A program made the position numbers and the translations under genes. A DNA stretch of 64,000 bases from Thermohalobaculum sp039026375 (GTDB taxonomy: Bacteria > Pseudomonadota > Alphaproteobacteria > Rhodobacterales > Rhodobacteraceae): contig JBCCML010000020.1 in NCBI GenBank assembly GCA_039026375.1, positions 11,145 through 75,144 of the forward strand, given 5' to 3'. The notes below the pieces were generated by a model, which saw only the letters and a program-made list of their open reading frames with translations, ran no database searches and was not told where the DNA came from. This document shows positions 34,253 through 44,475 of the stretch, one piece after another. How positions within the stretch are numbered: the first letter of the stretch is position 1; each line of letters starts with the position of its first letter.

Positions 34253-34792
34253 ATGCACGAGACCAAGACGGTCCGGGACTACATCCGGACGATACCCGAC
34301 TTTCCCGTCCCCGGCATTCAGTTCCGGGACATCACCACGCTGTTCAATGACGCCACGGGCTTTCGCCTGGCCGTGGACGGCATGGCCAACCCCTATACGG
34401 CCGAGCCGCTGGACGTGGTGGTGGGCATGGATGCGCGTGGCTTCATTCTGGGCGGCGCGGTCGCCTACAAGCTGGGCCTGCCCTTCGTACCAATCCGCAA
34501 GGCCGGCAAACTGCCCGCAAAGACGCAGAAAGTGGCCTACACGCTGGAGTATGGCGAGGCGGAGATGGAAATCCATGAGGACGCCCTGCACGCCGGCAGC
34601 AAGGTTCTGCTAATTGACGATCTGCTGGCCACCGGTGGCACGGCCGAGGCGGGCGTCAAACTGATCGAACGGCTGGGCGGCGAAATTGCGGCTGCTACCT
34701 TCATCATCGATCTGCCAGACTTGGGCGGCTCGGCCAAGCTGAAGGCCATGGGCATCGACGTGCATATCTTATGCGAGTTCGAGGGCGAGTAG
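34253..34792 (+). CDS. apt: Adenine phosphoribosyltransferase
   Basis: This 179-residue purine salvage enzyme joins adenine with PRPP to make AMP. The N-terminus is typical (VRDYIRTIPDFPVPGIQFRD), the catalytic flexible loop contains IRKAGKLPAKT, and the PRPP-binding loop is VLLIDDLLATGGTAEAG. Length and order match the bacterial family. The start ATG lies 13 nt after AGAGG. It is probably cotranscribed with the EamA gene upstream. Confidence 0.95.
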   Translation: MHETKTVRDYIRTIPDFPVPGIQFRDITTLFNDATGFRLAVDGMANPYTAEPLDVVVGMDARGFILGGAVAYKLGLPFVPIRKAGKLPAKTQKVAYTLEYGEAEMEIHEDALHAGSKVLLIDDLLATGGTAEAGVKLIERLGGEIAAATFIIDLPDLGGSAKLKAMGIDVHILCEFEGE

Positions 34793-34925
34793 GCCAAACG
34801 TTAGCCAACCGAACAATAGCGGTGCGAATAACTCGTTTTCCTTTCGAAAACTGAACGGCTAATAACCGGGCACCGCACCGCGACCGTCTAGGTGCCGCAA
34901 CACCTGACCCTGGGAGATCCGAACG

Positions 34926-36515
34926 ATGAACGCAGCTGATGTCATTGCCGCGCGGCTACACGCGGCTGGGGTGCGCCATGCTTTCGGAATCCCAGGCGGC
35001 GAAGTGCTGACCCTGATCGATGCGCTGGAGCGGGCGGGCATCCGTTTCATCCTGACCAAGCACGAGAATGCGGCGGGTTTCATGGCCGAAGGCACCTGGA
35101 ACGCGACCGGCGCGCCCGCCGTTCTGGTGGCCACTGTAGGTCCTGGAATTGCCAATGCTTTCAACGTTGTAGCCAACGCTGAACAGGACCGCGTTCCGCT
35201 GATCGTCCTGGCGGGATCGGTCGATGCGGCTGATGCGCTGAGCTATAACCACCAGGTCTTCGATCACGGGGCCGTCTTTCGCGAGGTCTGCAAGGCCAGC
35301 TTTACAGCGCAGCAGGGGGCGGTGGACGTGATGATCGACAAGGCCGTGGGCCTGGCCCAAACGGGCCGCCCCGGCCCCGTCCACATCGACGTTCCCATCC
35401 GCGTGGCCGATGCCGAACAGCCCGCACCACGCGCCTGGCAGCACCGCCCACAGGCTGCAACCGCGCCCGCGGGCCCTGACCTTGCCCGCGCCCGCGATCT
35501 GTTCGCCGCCAGCCAGCGTCCGGTCATCATGGCGGGCAACGACATCCTGAACGAAGCAGGCGCGGCCGCCGCCGTCACCGCCTTTGCCGAGAAGCACCAG
35601 ATCCCCGTGCTGACCACCTACAAGGGCAAAGGGATCCTGCCCGAAACGCACCCCCTGTCCATCGGCGGCCATGGCCTCAGCCCGCGCGCCGACAAGTTGG
35701 TTCTGCCGGTCTTCGAGCAGGCAGATTGCGTGCTGGCGCTGGGCTATGACCCGATCGAGATGCGCACCGGCTGGCAGGCCCCTTGGGACCCGTCCAAGGT
35801 GATCGAGTTCGCCCACGCAGCCAACGATCACGACATGCACCACGCTGATCTGTCCTGGGTCTGCTCTGTGGTAGGCGGCTTGGAAGCCATTGATATCCCG
35901 ACAAAAACCCCCTGGACCGGCTGGCATGCGCTGCGCGACGACTACTGGCAGGCCTTTGCCGCGTCGACGCCCTGGGGGCCGGATCAAGCGATCGCCGAGA
36001 TGCTGGCCGTGGCCCCGGCGGAGACGACGATCACCATCGATTCCGGTGCCCACCGCATCCTGCTGAGCCAGCAATGGCGGGCCCAACATCCGCGTGCCGT
36101 ACTGCAGTCAACGGGTCTCTGCACCATGGGCTGCGCGCTGCCCCTGGGCATGGGGTTCAAGAACGCCAAACCGGACGATCCGGTCATCGCTTTCATGGGC
36201 GATGCGGGCCTGGAAATGGTGATGGGCGAGCTGGGGACGCTGCGCGATCTGGACCTGCCGCTGGTCGTCGTGGTCTTCGTCGACCGCAGCCTGGCGCTGA
36301 TCGAATTGAAGCAACGCCGCAGCGGTTTGCAGAACGCGGGCGTCGATTTCGACCGCACCGATTTCGCCGCGATCGCGCGGACCTATGGCGGCAATGGCGT
36401 TACCGTCAGCGCCCCGGGAGAGGCCGGTCCCGCCCTGGAAGAGGCGCTGAAAGCCGACCGTTTCACGCTGATCGAGGTGGAGATTCCGCGCCGGATTTAC
36501 GAAGGGCTTTTCTAA
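34926..36515 (+). CDS. Thiamine-diphosphate-dependent enzyme, acetolactate synthase-like
   Basis: This 529-residue protein has the three-domain fold of the acetolactate synthase/benzoylformate decarboxylase family. Catalytic Glu47 lies in TKHENAAG, a central cofactor-like domain follows, and the C-terminal thiamine-diphosphate site is GDAGLEMVMGELGTL near residue 424. It lacks features needed to assign it to IlvB: there is no IlvN neighbour. It may be a decarboxylase or other carboligase. ATG 34926 has GGAGA at 8 nt. Immediately after its stop begins the 11-bp repeat array and G-quadruplex hairpin. Confidence 0.85.
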   Translation: MNAADVIAARLHAAGVRHAFGIPGGEVLTLIDALERAGIRFILTKHENAAGFMAEGTWNATGAPAVLVATVGPGIANAFNVVANAEQDRVPLIVLAGSVDAADALSYNHQVFDHGAVFREVCKASFTAQQGAVDVMIDKAVGLAQTGRPGPVHIDVPIRVADAEQPAPRAWQHRPQAATAPAGPDLARARDLFAASQRPVIMAGNDILNEAGAAAAVTAFAEKHQIPVLTTYKGKGILPETHPLSIGGHGLSPRADKLVLPVFEQADCVLALGYDPIEMRTGWQAPWDPSKVIEFAHAANDHDMHHADLSWVCSVVGGLEAIDIPTKTPWTGWHALRDDYWQAFAASTPWGPDQAIAEMLAVAPAETTITIDSGAHRILLSQQWRAQHPRAVLQSTGLCTMGCALPLGMGFKNAKPDDPVIAFMGDAGLEMVMGELGTLRDLDLPLVVVVFVDRSLALIELKQRRSGLQNAGVDFDRTDFAAIARTYGGNGVTVSAPGEAGPALEEALKADRFTLIEVEIPRRIYEGLF

Positions 36516-36537
36516 GCCTGCGCTGGGATTTGGCGCA

Positions 36538-36598
36538 TATGATCCGCGTATGACTTACGTATGATTTGCGTATGCCAAACGTGCCGCACGAAGTCGAC
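36538..36598 (+). repeat. Phased 11-bp TATGA-type array, copy 1
   Basis: Four head-to-tail 11-bp units start at 36538, 36549, 36560 and 36571. Three are TATGA-type units ending in CG, and the last is TATGCCAAACG. One spacer of 11 bp and GTCGAC (36593-36598) follow. The spacing of one helical turn and the same order in two other copies make chance unlikely. It starts 23 bp after the stop of the thiamine-diphosphate enzyme gene. Confidence 0.85.
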
Positions 36599-36607
36599 GT
36601 TAGGGCC

Positions 36608-36660
36608 CGGACGGGCGCGGCCGGCGGGGTGGGTGGGTGGGCGCCGGCTGCGCCCGTCCG
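36608..36660 (+). repeat. 19-bp hairpin with a perfect G-quadruplex loop
   Basis: The left arm (36608-36626) and right arm (36642-36660) pair over 19 bp with one G-T mismatch. The arms begin CGGACGGGCGC and end GCGCCCGTCCG. The loop (36627-36641) is exactly GGGTGGGTGGGTGGG, the shortest possible parallel four-tract quadruplex. In RNA made from the upstream gene this would be a hairpin presenting a G-quadruplex near the 3' end. Confidence 0.85.
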
Positions 36661-36705
36661 CGATCTCTTCCGCCCCGATCTCGTCTGCCGCGATCTCGTC
36701 TGCCC
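36661..36705 (+). repeat. Three 15-bp tandem repeats
   Basis: Units start at 36661, 36676 and 36691, each beginning CGATCTC; the second and third differ at one of 15 positions and the first diverges more. They follow the G-quadruplex hairpin directly. Confidence 0.75.
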
Positions 36706-36748
36706 TGGTGGCGCCGCCAAAATCGATGTATGACTTGCGTATGATCCG

Positions 36749-36809
36749 CGTATGACAAGCGTATGCCAAACGCGGCGACAACGGTCGACTTGGGTGCAGG
36801 CAAATCAAG
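36749..36809 (+). repeat. Phased 11-bp TATGA-type array, copy 2 (begins at 36729)
   Basis: Units start at 36729, 36740, 36751 and 36762: three TATGA-type units, then TATGCCAAACG, an 11-bp spacer and GTCGAC at 36784-36789, the same order as copy 1. No G-quadruplex hairpin follows this copy; a plain stretch leads to the stop of the EamA gene at 36845. The exact repeat extent is 36729-36789. Confidence 0.8.
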
Positions 36810-36844
36810 GCCGCAAACGCATTCCGTCCCGACCAGCCCGCCGC

Positions 36845-37861
36845 CTACATCATCCGGGACGGCGCCGTCTCGGTGTCGTCAGGCGGCATCGACGGGTCAT
36901 CGTCAAATTGCTCGGGTGTCCAGGGCACCTCGGCGTTTTGCTGGATACGGGGGCGGGCGGGCCTGCCCTCGCGCCAGGCGACGAAGCCGCCCGCACCGCA
37001 GATCAACGCCATGCCCAGCAGCGTCGATCCAGCCGGCACCTCGCCCCAGACCGCGTAGTCGATCAGGGCCATGATCACCAGATAGCTGTACTCGAACGGG
37101 GCCAGCCGGCTGGCCTCCCCCTCCTTATAAGCCTGGACCGAGGACAGCGCGCCGGTGATGTGCGTGGCCGCAGTCAGGGCGAACAGCGCCGCGACCCACA
37201 GGGCCAGCGGGTGCCAACCGGTGGTCAGGAACGCGAACTCCTCGCGCGCCTCCGGCGAGATCGGCAGCATCGGCGCCAGCAGCAAGCCCGTCGTTCCGAC
37301 CGTGGCAAAGATCAGCGTGTGCACCGTGGTCAGCGCAAAGCCCGGCACCTCGCGGCAGCGCCAGCGGGTCAACACCACCGCCATCGCATAGCAACCGGCC
37401 GCCGCGACGGGCAGCAACGCCATTGGGTTCCAGCCTTCCAGCCCCGGGCGCACGATGCAGAGTACACCGGCAAAGCCCACCAGAACGGCAGCGACGCGGC
37501 GCGGGCCGATGGGCTCGCCCAGGAAGATCGCAGCCAACACCGTGATCAGGATCGGCCCGATGAAGAAGGCCGCCGCCGCTTGGGCCAACGGCAGGTAGGG
37601 CAAGGCCGCATAGAAGAACAGATAGGCGCCCGCCATCAGGAAGGCCCGCGCCAGCGGCCAGCCCCAGGCGGTGGGCCGCATCTCGTGCAACCGGCCCAGG
37701 ACGCGCAGCACCAGCGCCAGAAAGATCAGCACAAAGATCGAGCGGATCAGCTGCATCTGCCACAGCGAGACCTCTCCTGCCGTCAGCTTCACGATGGCAT
37801 CCTGCACGGCAAAGCAGACCATGGCGCCAAGGATCAGGGCCGTGGCGCGGGCGTCCTGCAT
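36845..37861 (-). CDS. EamA/DMT-superfamily transporter
   Basis: This 338-residue protein has about ten membrane helices. The first helices are GAMVCFAVQDAIVKL and LIRSIFVLIFLALVLRVLG, and the second half has PFEYSYLVIMALIDYAVWGE, typical of the RhaT/EamA group. The C-terminal 40 residues are soluble, acidic and Pro-rich. ATG 37861 lies 3 bp after the stop of the next DMT gene, so the two are translationally close and likely one operon. Substrate unknown. Confidence 0.87.
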   Translation of the reverse strand: MQDARATALILGAMVCFAVQDAIVKLTAGEVSLWQMQLIRSIFVLIFLALVLRVLGRLHEMRPTAWGWPLARAFLMAGAYLFFYAALPYLPLAQAAAAFFIGPILITVLAAIFLGEPIGPRRVAAVLVGFAGVLCIVRPGLEGWNPMALLPVAAAGCYAMAVVLTRWRCREVPGFALTTVHTLIFATVGTTGLLLAPMLPISPEAREEFAFLTTGWHPLALWVAALFALTAATHITGALSSVQAYKEGEASRLAPFEYSYLVIMALIDYAVWGEVPAGSTLLGMALICGAGGFVAWREGRPARPRIQQNAEVPWTPEQFDDDPSMPPDDTETAPSRMM

Positions 37862-37864
37862 CCC

Positions 37865-38857
37865 CTAGCCCCGGTTTCCAGGCGGCGGCACCTCGGTGCC
37901 TAGGCCGCGGGCAAGGGCTGCCTTTAACCGGCGTTCGCGCCAGGCGGTGAAAGCCCCTGCCCCGGCGATCAGGCACATACCCGCCACTTGGTAAGGGCCG
38001 GGGATCGTGCCGAAGAAAACGATGCCCGCCAGCGCCGCGAAGACCAGATAGGAATAGTCAAAGGGCGCCAGCCAGCTGGACTCGGCCGACTGATAGGCTT
38101 TGGTCAGCGCCACATTGGCCGAGGCGTTGATCAATGAGCAGATCACGGTGATGCCCACGATCCACAACATCGGCTCGCGCCAGCCATAGGTCAGGTAGGG
38201 GAAGGTTTGGCGCAGATCTTCGGGCACAGGCAGGTATGCCAGGACGATGCAGCCGGCGACGCCCAGGACGACAAAGCTGACAGCGATGGCGCCGGCCATG
38301 GTCAGCGCGTTTTCGCCCCGGCAGAAACGGCGGGTGATGATGACATTGACCGCATAGCAAAAGCCCGCAGCCACGGGCATCAGCTTGATGGGGCTGAACT
38401 CTGCGGCGCCAGGCTGCAGGATCAGCATGGCCCCGGTGGCCCCCACGGCGACGGCGGCGATCCGGCGCAGACCAATCTTCTCGCGCAGGAAGGTGGCGGA
38501 CAGCAAGGTCACGAAGATCGGATAGGTGTAGAGGCCGGCCGCCATCTCGACGATCGACACCTCTGGAATGCCGCCGAAGAAGAAGATCGTGGTCAGGATC
38601 ATCATGAAGACGCGGGCGCCCACGGCCAAGGGGCGGCGCGGCAGGGGCGGCAGACGGCCCATCAGAATCAATGCCATCAGTGTCAGCAGCACGATGTTGC
38701 CGCTGGCCCGCATCGCCTGGAACTGCCAAAATGAGATGTGCAGCCCCGCCAGGCGCGCCAGGCTGTCTTGCACGGCCAACATCATCAGCGCCGTCAGCAT
38801 CAAGCCTGCGGCCAGGCCGGGGCGATCCTCGGTCGTGCCGTCCAGAAAGTGGGTCAT
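37865..38857 (-). CDS. EamA/DMT-superfamily transporter
   Basis: This 330-residue membrane protein is a paralog of the downstream gene: both have an MxxxVQDxxxxL motif in helix 1, FxxxMRAS or LIRS in helix 2, and PFxYSYLV in the second half. Start ATG 38857 follows AAGG at 8 nt; the open frame continues 73 codons upstream but that part is not hydrophobic and overlaps the divergent decarboxylase-like gene. The pair may have arisen by tandem duplication, or may work as a two-component exporter. Confidence 0.87.
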   Translation of the reverse strand: MTHFLDGTTEDRPGLAAGLMLTALMMLAVQDSLARLAGLHISFWQFQAMRASGNIVLLTLMALILMGRLPPLPRRPLAVGARVFMMILTTIFFFGGIPEVSIVEMAAGLYTYPIFVTLLSATFLREKIGLRRIAAVAVGATGAMLILQPGAAEFSPIKLMPVAAGFCYAVNVIITRRFCRGENALTMAGAIAVSFVVLGVAGCIVLAYLPVPEDLRQTFPYLTYGWREPMLWIVGITVICSLINASANVALTKAYQSAESSWLAPFDYSYLVFAALAGIVFFGTIPGPYQVAGMCLIAGAGAFTAWRERRLKAALARGLGTEVPPPGNRG

Positions 38858-39020
38858 CGGTTGGCCTTGGGGGCGTTGCGACAGGCGCACCCCCGGGCCA
38901 GATCCGGCGCCGGCATGGAATTCTCCTTGGTTGGACGGTTCACGCTTGCCGCAACCGGGCCCGCTCGTCAAACAAGCGAGCGACATGGATGTCGCAAACC
39001 GATGAGCGGAGGAGAAGGCG

Positions 39021-39398
39021 ATGGATGGTGAATACCTGGCCAAAGGACTGGAACAGCGCAAGGCAACGCTGGGCACCGAATATGTGGATCAGGTCTTCGA
39101 GCAGGCCGACGATTTCAGCCGCCCCTTTCAGGAGGCCATGACCGCCTGGTGCTGGGGTTTCGGCTGGGGAGACGACACGCTGCCTCCGAAGACACGCAGT
39201 CTGATGAACCTGACGATGATCGCGGCTTTAAACCGGATGGAAGAGTTCGAGCTGCACTTCCGCGGCGCAATCAAGAACGGCTGCACAAAGGACGAGTTAC
39301 GCGCGGCGCTGCACGTGATCTCGATCTATTGCGGGGTGCCGGCGGGGGTGTCGACGTTCCGGATCGCCAAGAAGATCTTTGCTGAAGAAGGTATGTGA
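39021..39398 (+). CDS. Carboxymuconolactone decarboxylase family protein
   Basis: This 125-residue protein resembles 4-carboxymuconolactone decarboxylase (PcaC) in length and order: FQEAMTAWCWGFGWGDDTLPPKTRSL, AALNRMEEFELHFRGAIKNGC and ELRAALHVISIYCGVPAG. In the beta-ketoadipate pathway PcaC decarboxylates carboxymuconolactone, but many family members have other roles and no pca genes are near. It lacks the AhpD CxxC pair. ATG 39021 has GGAGGAGAAGG just upstream. It is divergent from the DMT pair. Confidence 0.85.
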   Translation: MDGEYLAKGLEQRKATLGTEYVDQVFEQADDFSRPFQEAMTAWCWGFGWGDDTLPPKTRSLMNLTMIAALNRMEEFELHFRGAIKNGCTKDELRAALHVISIYCGVPAGVSTFRIAKKIFAEEGM

Positions 39399-39401
39399 CA
39401 G

Positions 39402-39475
39402 GCGCGCCGGCGCTCCCAGTCCGGGGCAGCGCTGTCGTCACCTTACGAGCAGCCCACCCACCCGCGCCGGCGCGC
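39402..39475 (-). repeat. 12-bp inverted repeat with 50-nt loop ending in CCCACCCACCC
   Basis: Arms GCGCGCCGGCGC (39402-39413) and GCGCCGGCGCGC (39464-39475) are perfect complements. The 50-nt loop ends in CCCACCCACCC, that is GGGTGGGTGGG on the minus strand, directly beside the arm. The element at 57229-57304 has the same loop length and the same loop end, in the other orientation. Confidence 0.75.
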
Positions 39476-39785
39476 AGCAACCACCACGCCCGGTGCCGGA
39501 TAATAGGGGCACGGGGTTAGAGCCTGGGCAGGGTGGGGTCGATCTGGGTGTCCGGGATGATCCTGCGAACCGCTTTAGCAACGCCGTGTTTCACGGTCAT
39601 TGCCGCGCCATCTGGCAAAGGCCATGGTTGAATGAACCCTGGGCGCCCGAGAACGTCCAAACACGCTAATCTGTTCGCCAGTGGAGGTCCGGCACTTCAC
39701 GACAGCAGGGGCGGTATCGTCGCGCACGGCACAAACATGACCGACGCCCAGATCGCCACAATGCCTTCCAACCAACGCCCCCCGT

Positions 39786-39840
39786 CCCCACCCCCAGCGC
39801 AAAAATCGCGCAGCGATTTTGGCGGTGGAAGGGGGTGGGG
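39786..39840 (-). terminator. Nested hairpin, candidate gyrB terminator
   Basis: Inner arms AAAATCGC and GCGATTTT (39802-39820) enclose a 3-nt loop. On the minus strand this stem is followed by a short T run, as in an intrinsic terminator for gyrB, whose stop is about 90 bp upstream. An outer pair, CCCCACCCCC and GGGGGTGGGG, encloses it. The extra G-run to 39846 could form a quadruplex. Confidence 0.55.
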
Positions 39841-39913
39841 GTGGGGCCTGGACCAGCGGGAGGCGGCGGGCCATAGGCCCGCTGCAACCCGGTGGGCCGA
39901 ACAGCGCGACGCC

Positions 39914-42331
<2,418 letters not shown>

Positions 42332-42340
42332 CTGTCTCTC

Positions 42341-42958
42341 TCAGCTAGCGGCGATGGCCACACCGGCCCCACCGAGAATGCCGCCTGAAGCGACGTTGAT
42401 ACGCCTGATCGCCCGGGCTGACGTCAAAAGCCGCCCGGCCCTTGCTGCCATGGCAGCCCAAATCAGATTTCCCCCAACCAGGACCGGCGCGATGACGGCC
42501 AGGATAGCCACGCCGTCCCAGAACGTCAGTGCGGCGATATCGAAAAACCCCGGGAAGACCGCGAAATAGAACAGCGCCGCCTTGGGGTTGCCGATACCCA
42601 GCAGGACCGCCGACCAGAAGGCATGGGCCAGGTCGTCCTGCGGGGGCGCCGCTGCACCGGGCAACGTCACCCGCCGCCGGATCAGCGCGACGCCCATCCA
42701 GATCAGCCACGCGGCACCGACATACTTCAAAACCACCAGCGTCCAGTCCATCCACAGGCTCAGCGCCGCCAGCCCCAGCATGGCGAGCGTGGCAAACAGG
42801 AAGTCGCCTGCCACCGCGCCCACAGCCATCGCAGCGCCCGAGCGGAAACCGAACGCCATGGAACGCGCCGCCAGCGCCGCGACGAACGGCCCAGGCGAGG
42901 CCACCGCCATCGAGAAGGCGGCGGCAAACAGTGCCAGTTCCCACAACGTGACGGTCAT
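42341..42958 (-). CDS. LysE-family exporter (third of a tandem trio)
   Basis: This 205-residue membrane protein has six hydrophobic helices and the family signature SPGPFVAALAARS near the N-terminus, then GAAWLIWMGVALI and GNPKAALFYFAVFPGFF. LysE/RhtB proteins export amino acids or homoserine lactones; the substrate is unknown. ATG 42958 has GAGGGG at 3 nt; the frame runs further upstream into the next gene. It is nearest gyrB and likely cotranscribed with it. Confidence 0.88.
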   Translation of the reverse strand: MTVTLWELALFAAAFSMAVASPGPFVAALAARSMAFGFRSGAAMAVGAVAGDFLFATLAMLGLAALSLWMDWTLVVLKYVGAAWLIWMGVALIRRRVTLPGAAAPPQDDLAHAFWSAVLLGIGNPKAALFYFAVFPGFFDIAALTFWDGVAILAVIAPVLVGGNLIWAAMAARAGRLLTSARAIRRINVASGGILGGAGVAIAAS

Positions 42959-42965
42959 GCGCCCC

Positions 42966-43592
42966 TCATGTCGCCGCGATCGCCACGCCGGCCCCGGCCA
43001 GCACGCCGCCAGAGGCTTGATCGACTCGCTTGACCGCCGCCCGATTGGACAGGAAGCGCCCGGCGCGGGAAGCAGCCCAGACATAGGCCAGGTCATTGCC
43101 CACCCCGATCGGGAAGGCGATGGCCATAATCAGCAGGCCGTCCCAAAAGGTCAGCGCGGTCATGTCGAAGAAGCCGGGGAAGACGGCCATGTAGAACAGC
43201 GCGGCCTTTGGATTGCCCAGGTTCAACAGCGTGCCGGTCAGGAAGCCGCGCCAGGCCGGTTCGCGCCTTTCTGGCGCTGAACCCGGTTTCACCAGGCTGT
43301 GCCGTCCGAAGAACAGCCTAAGGCCGATCCAAATCAGCCAGGCTGCGCCCACGTATTTCAGGACCTCTAGCACCCAGGCATGCGTGGCCGCAATCGCCCC
43401 CAGGCCCAAAAGTGCCGCACCAATCCACATTCCCTCGCTCAGCGGCGCGCCCAGGGCCATGGCAGCACCCGAGCGCGCGCCCAGGGCAGCCGACCGTGCT
43501 GCCAGCGCCGCCACAAAGGGGCCGGGCGAGGCCACCAGCAGCAGCATCGCCGCGGAAAACAAAAGCAGCTGTTCAGGGGTGACGGTCAACAT
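42966..43592 (-). CDS. LysE-family exporter (second of the trio)
   Basis: This 208-residue protein is strikingly like its downstream neighbour: SPGPFVAALAARSAALGARSGAAMALG, LEVLKYVGAAWLIWIG and GNPKAALFYMAVFPGFFDMTALTFWDG match nearly residue for residue (quoted in part). This indicates a recent duplication. The gene lies 7 bp upstream of the third and 3 bp downstream of the first. Confidence 0.9.
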   Translation of the reverse strand: MLTVTPEQLLLFSAAMLLLVASPGPFVAALAARSAALGARSGAAMALGAPLSEGMWIGAALLGLGAIAATHAWVLEVLKYVGAAWLIWIGLRLFFGRHSLVKPGSAPERREPAWRGFLTGTLLNLGNPKAALFYMAVFPGFFDMTALTFWDGLLIMAIAFPIGVGNDLAYVWAASRAGRFLSNRAAVKRVDQASGGVLAGAGVAIAAT

Positions 43593-43595
43593 GGC

Positions 43596-44222
43596 TCAGC
43601 TTGCCCCAACGGCGCCGCCGACGCCGATCAGCGTGACGCCCGAACCCTGGTTCACCCGGCGCACCATCTTCGGCGTGGTCAGCAAAACGCGCGCCCGCTG
43701 GGCCGCCAGCGCCCAGGCGACGTTGCCCAGGAACGGCACCACCGCGCTGATGCCGACGATCACCAGGATGTCCGGCGCCGTCAGCGCCGCGATATCGAAG
43801 AGGTTCGGCAGAATACCCACAAAGAACAGGATCGCCTTCGGGTTGCCGATGTTCACCAGAAAGCCGGCTGCAAACCCCTGCCAGGCGGTACGCCGCATCA
43901 GCGCAGGATCGGGTGCGGTCTCCAGCGCTTCCTTCGATCCGGTGATCAGCCGCCAGCCCATCCAGATCAGGATCAGCGCGCCGCCGTAACGCAGAACCTG
44001 CATGATCTCGCCATAGACCTGGACCAGGGCGGCCAGGCCAAAGATCGCCGTCAGCGGCCAGATCATGTCGCAGACCGCGACGCCCCCGGCCAGCGGCATA
44101 GATGACCGCCACCCTGTCGACAGCGTGCGCGCGATGGTGGCAACCACCACCGGGCCCGGCGTCACCACCAGGACGAACAGCGCGAAGGCGTAGATGCCCA
44201 GTTCGGCGAGCGAGATCGTCAT
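43596..44222 (-). CDS. LysE-family exporter (first of the trio)
   Basis: This 208-residue protein carries the same family signatures (TPGPVVVATIARTL, GALILIWMGWRL, GNPKAILFFVGILPNLFD) but is more diverged from the other two. ATG 44222 (MTISLAELGIY) fits the family start; an ATG 66 bases upstream is unsupported and would overlap the upstream gene. The LysE family also includes threonine and homoserine-lactone exporters, so quorum-signal efflux is possible but unproven. Confidence 0.87.
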   Translation of the reverse strand: MTISLAELGIYAFALFVLVVTPGPVVVATIARTLSTGWRSSMPLAGGVAVCDMIWPLTAIFGLAALVQVYGEIMQVLRYGGALILIWMGWRLITGSKEALETAPDPALMRRTAWQGFAAGFLVNIGNPKAILFFVGILPNLFDIAALTAPDILVIVGISAVVPFLGNVAWALAAQRARVLLTTPKMVRRVNQGSGVTLIGVGGAVGAS

Positions 44223-44235
44223 GCCAGATCTCGCC

Positions 44236-44475
44236 TCATTCCAGATCTCGCATGGACGGCAGACTACCCGGCCCACCGGCCCCGGCATCGCCGCCGCGCC
44301 AGCGGGTGCGCCCCAGGATCGTCCGGATCAGCATGATCCCTGTGATCAGGGCGATGGGCGCGCCGATGATCCACAGCCCCTGATAGCTGAGGCCAATCGC
44401 CCCCAGGCACATGAACGCCAGGATCAGGGTCGACATGATCTGGGCGAAACCCCAGGTGCGCTCTGCGTCGCTCAT
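44236..44475 (-). CDS. Small two-helix membrane protein
   Basis: This 79-residue protein has two membrane helices (IMSTLILAFMCLGAIGL and GLWIIGAPIALITGIMLI) and a Gly-rich soluble tail. Its start overlaps the recF stop in ATGA, so translation is coupled. I do not recognise a family. Being conserved inside the recF-gyrB operon would need checking in relatives. Confidence 0.75.
   Translation of the reverse strand: MSDAERTWGFAQIMSTLILAFMCLGAIGLSYQGLWIIGAPIALITGIMLIRTILGRTRWRGGDAGAGGPGSLPSMRDLE

Larger units (their letters stand above)
39399..39913. other. 515-bp gap between convergent genes, rich in inverted repeats
   Basis: No intact gene. The stretch holds a 12-bp inverted repeat with a 50-nt loop (39402-39475), a nested hairpin next to a G-run (39786-39840), and a small inverted repeat GCGGGCC/GGCCCGC near 39867-39885. 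On the minus strand between about 39525 and 39770 an interrupted frame ends KHGVAKAVRRIIPDTQIDP; it may be a decayed gene but I cannot name it. Confidence 0.5.

Noticed and set aside
34926..36515. IlvB (acetolactate synthase large subunit) as a firm name
   Set aside because: No IlvN partner nearby and the key substrate residues cannot be judged by eye; the broader family name is safer.
36538..36789. Short regularly spaced repeats as a CRISPR array
   Set aside because: Units are 11 bp without unique spacers, and no cas genes are present.
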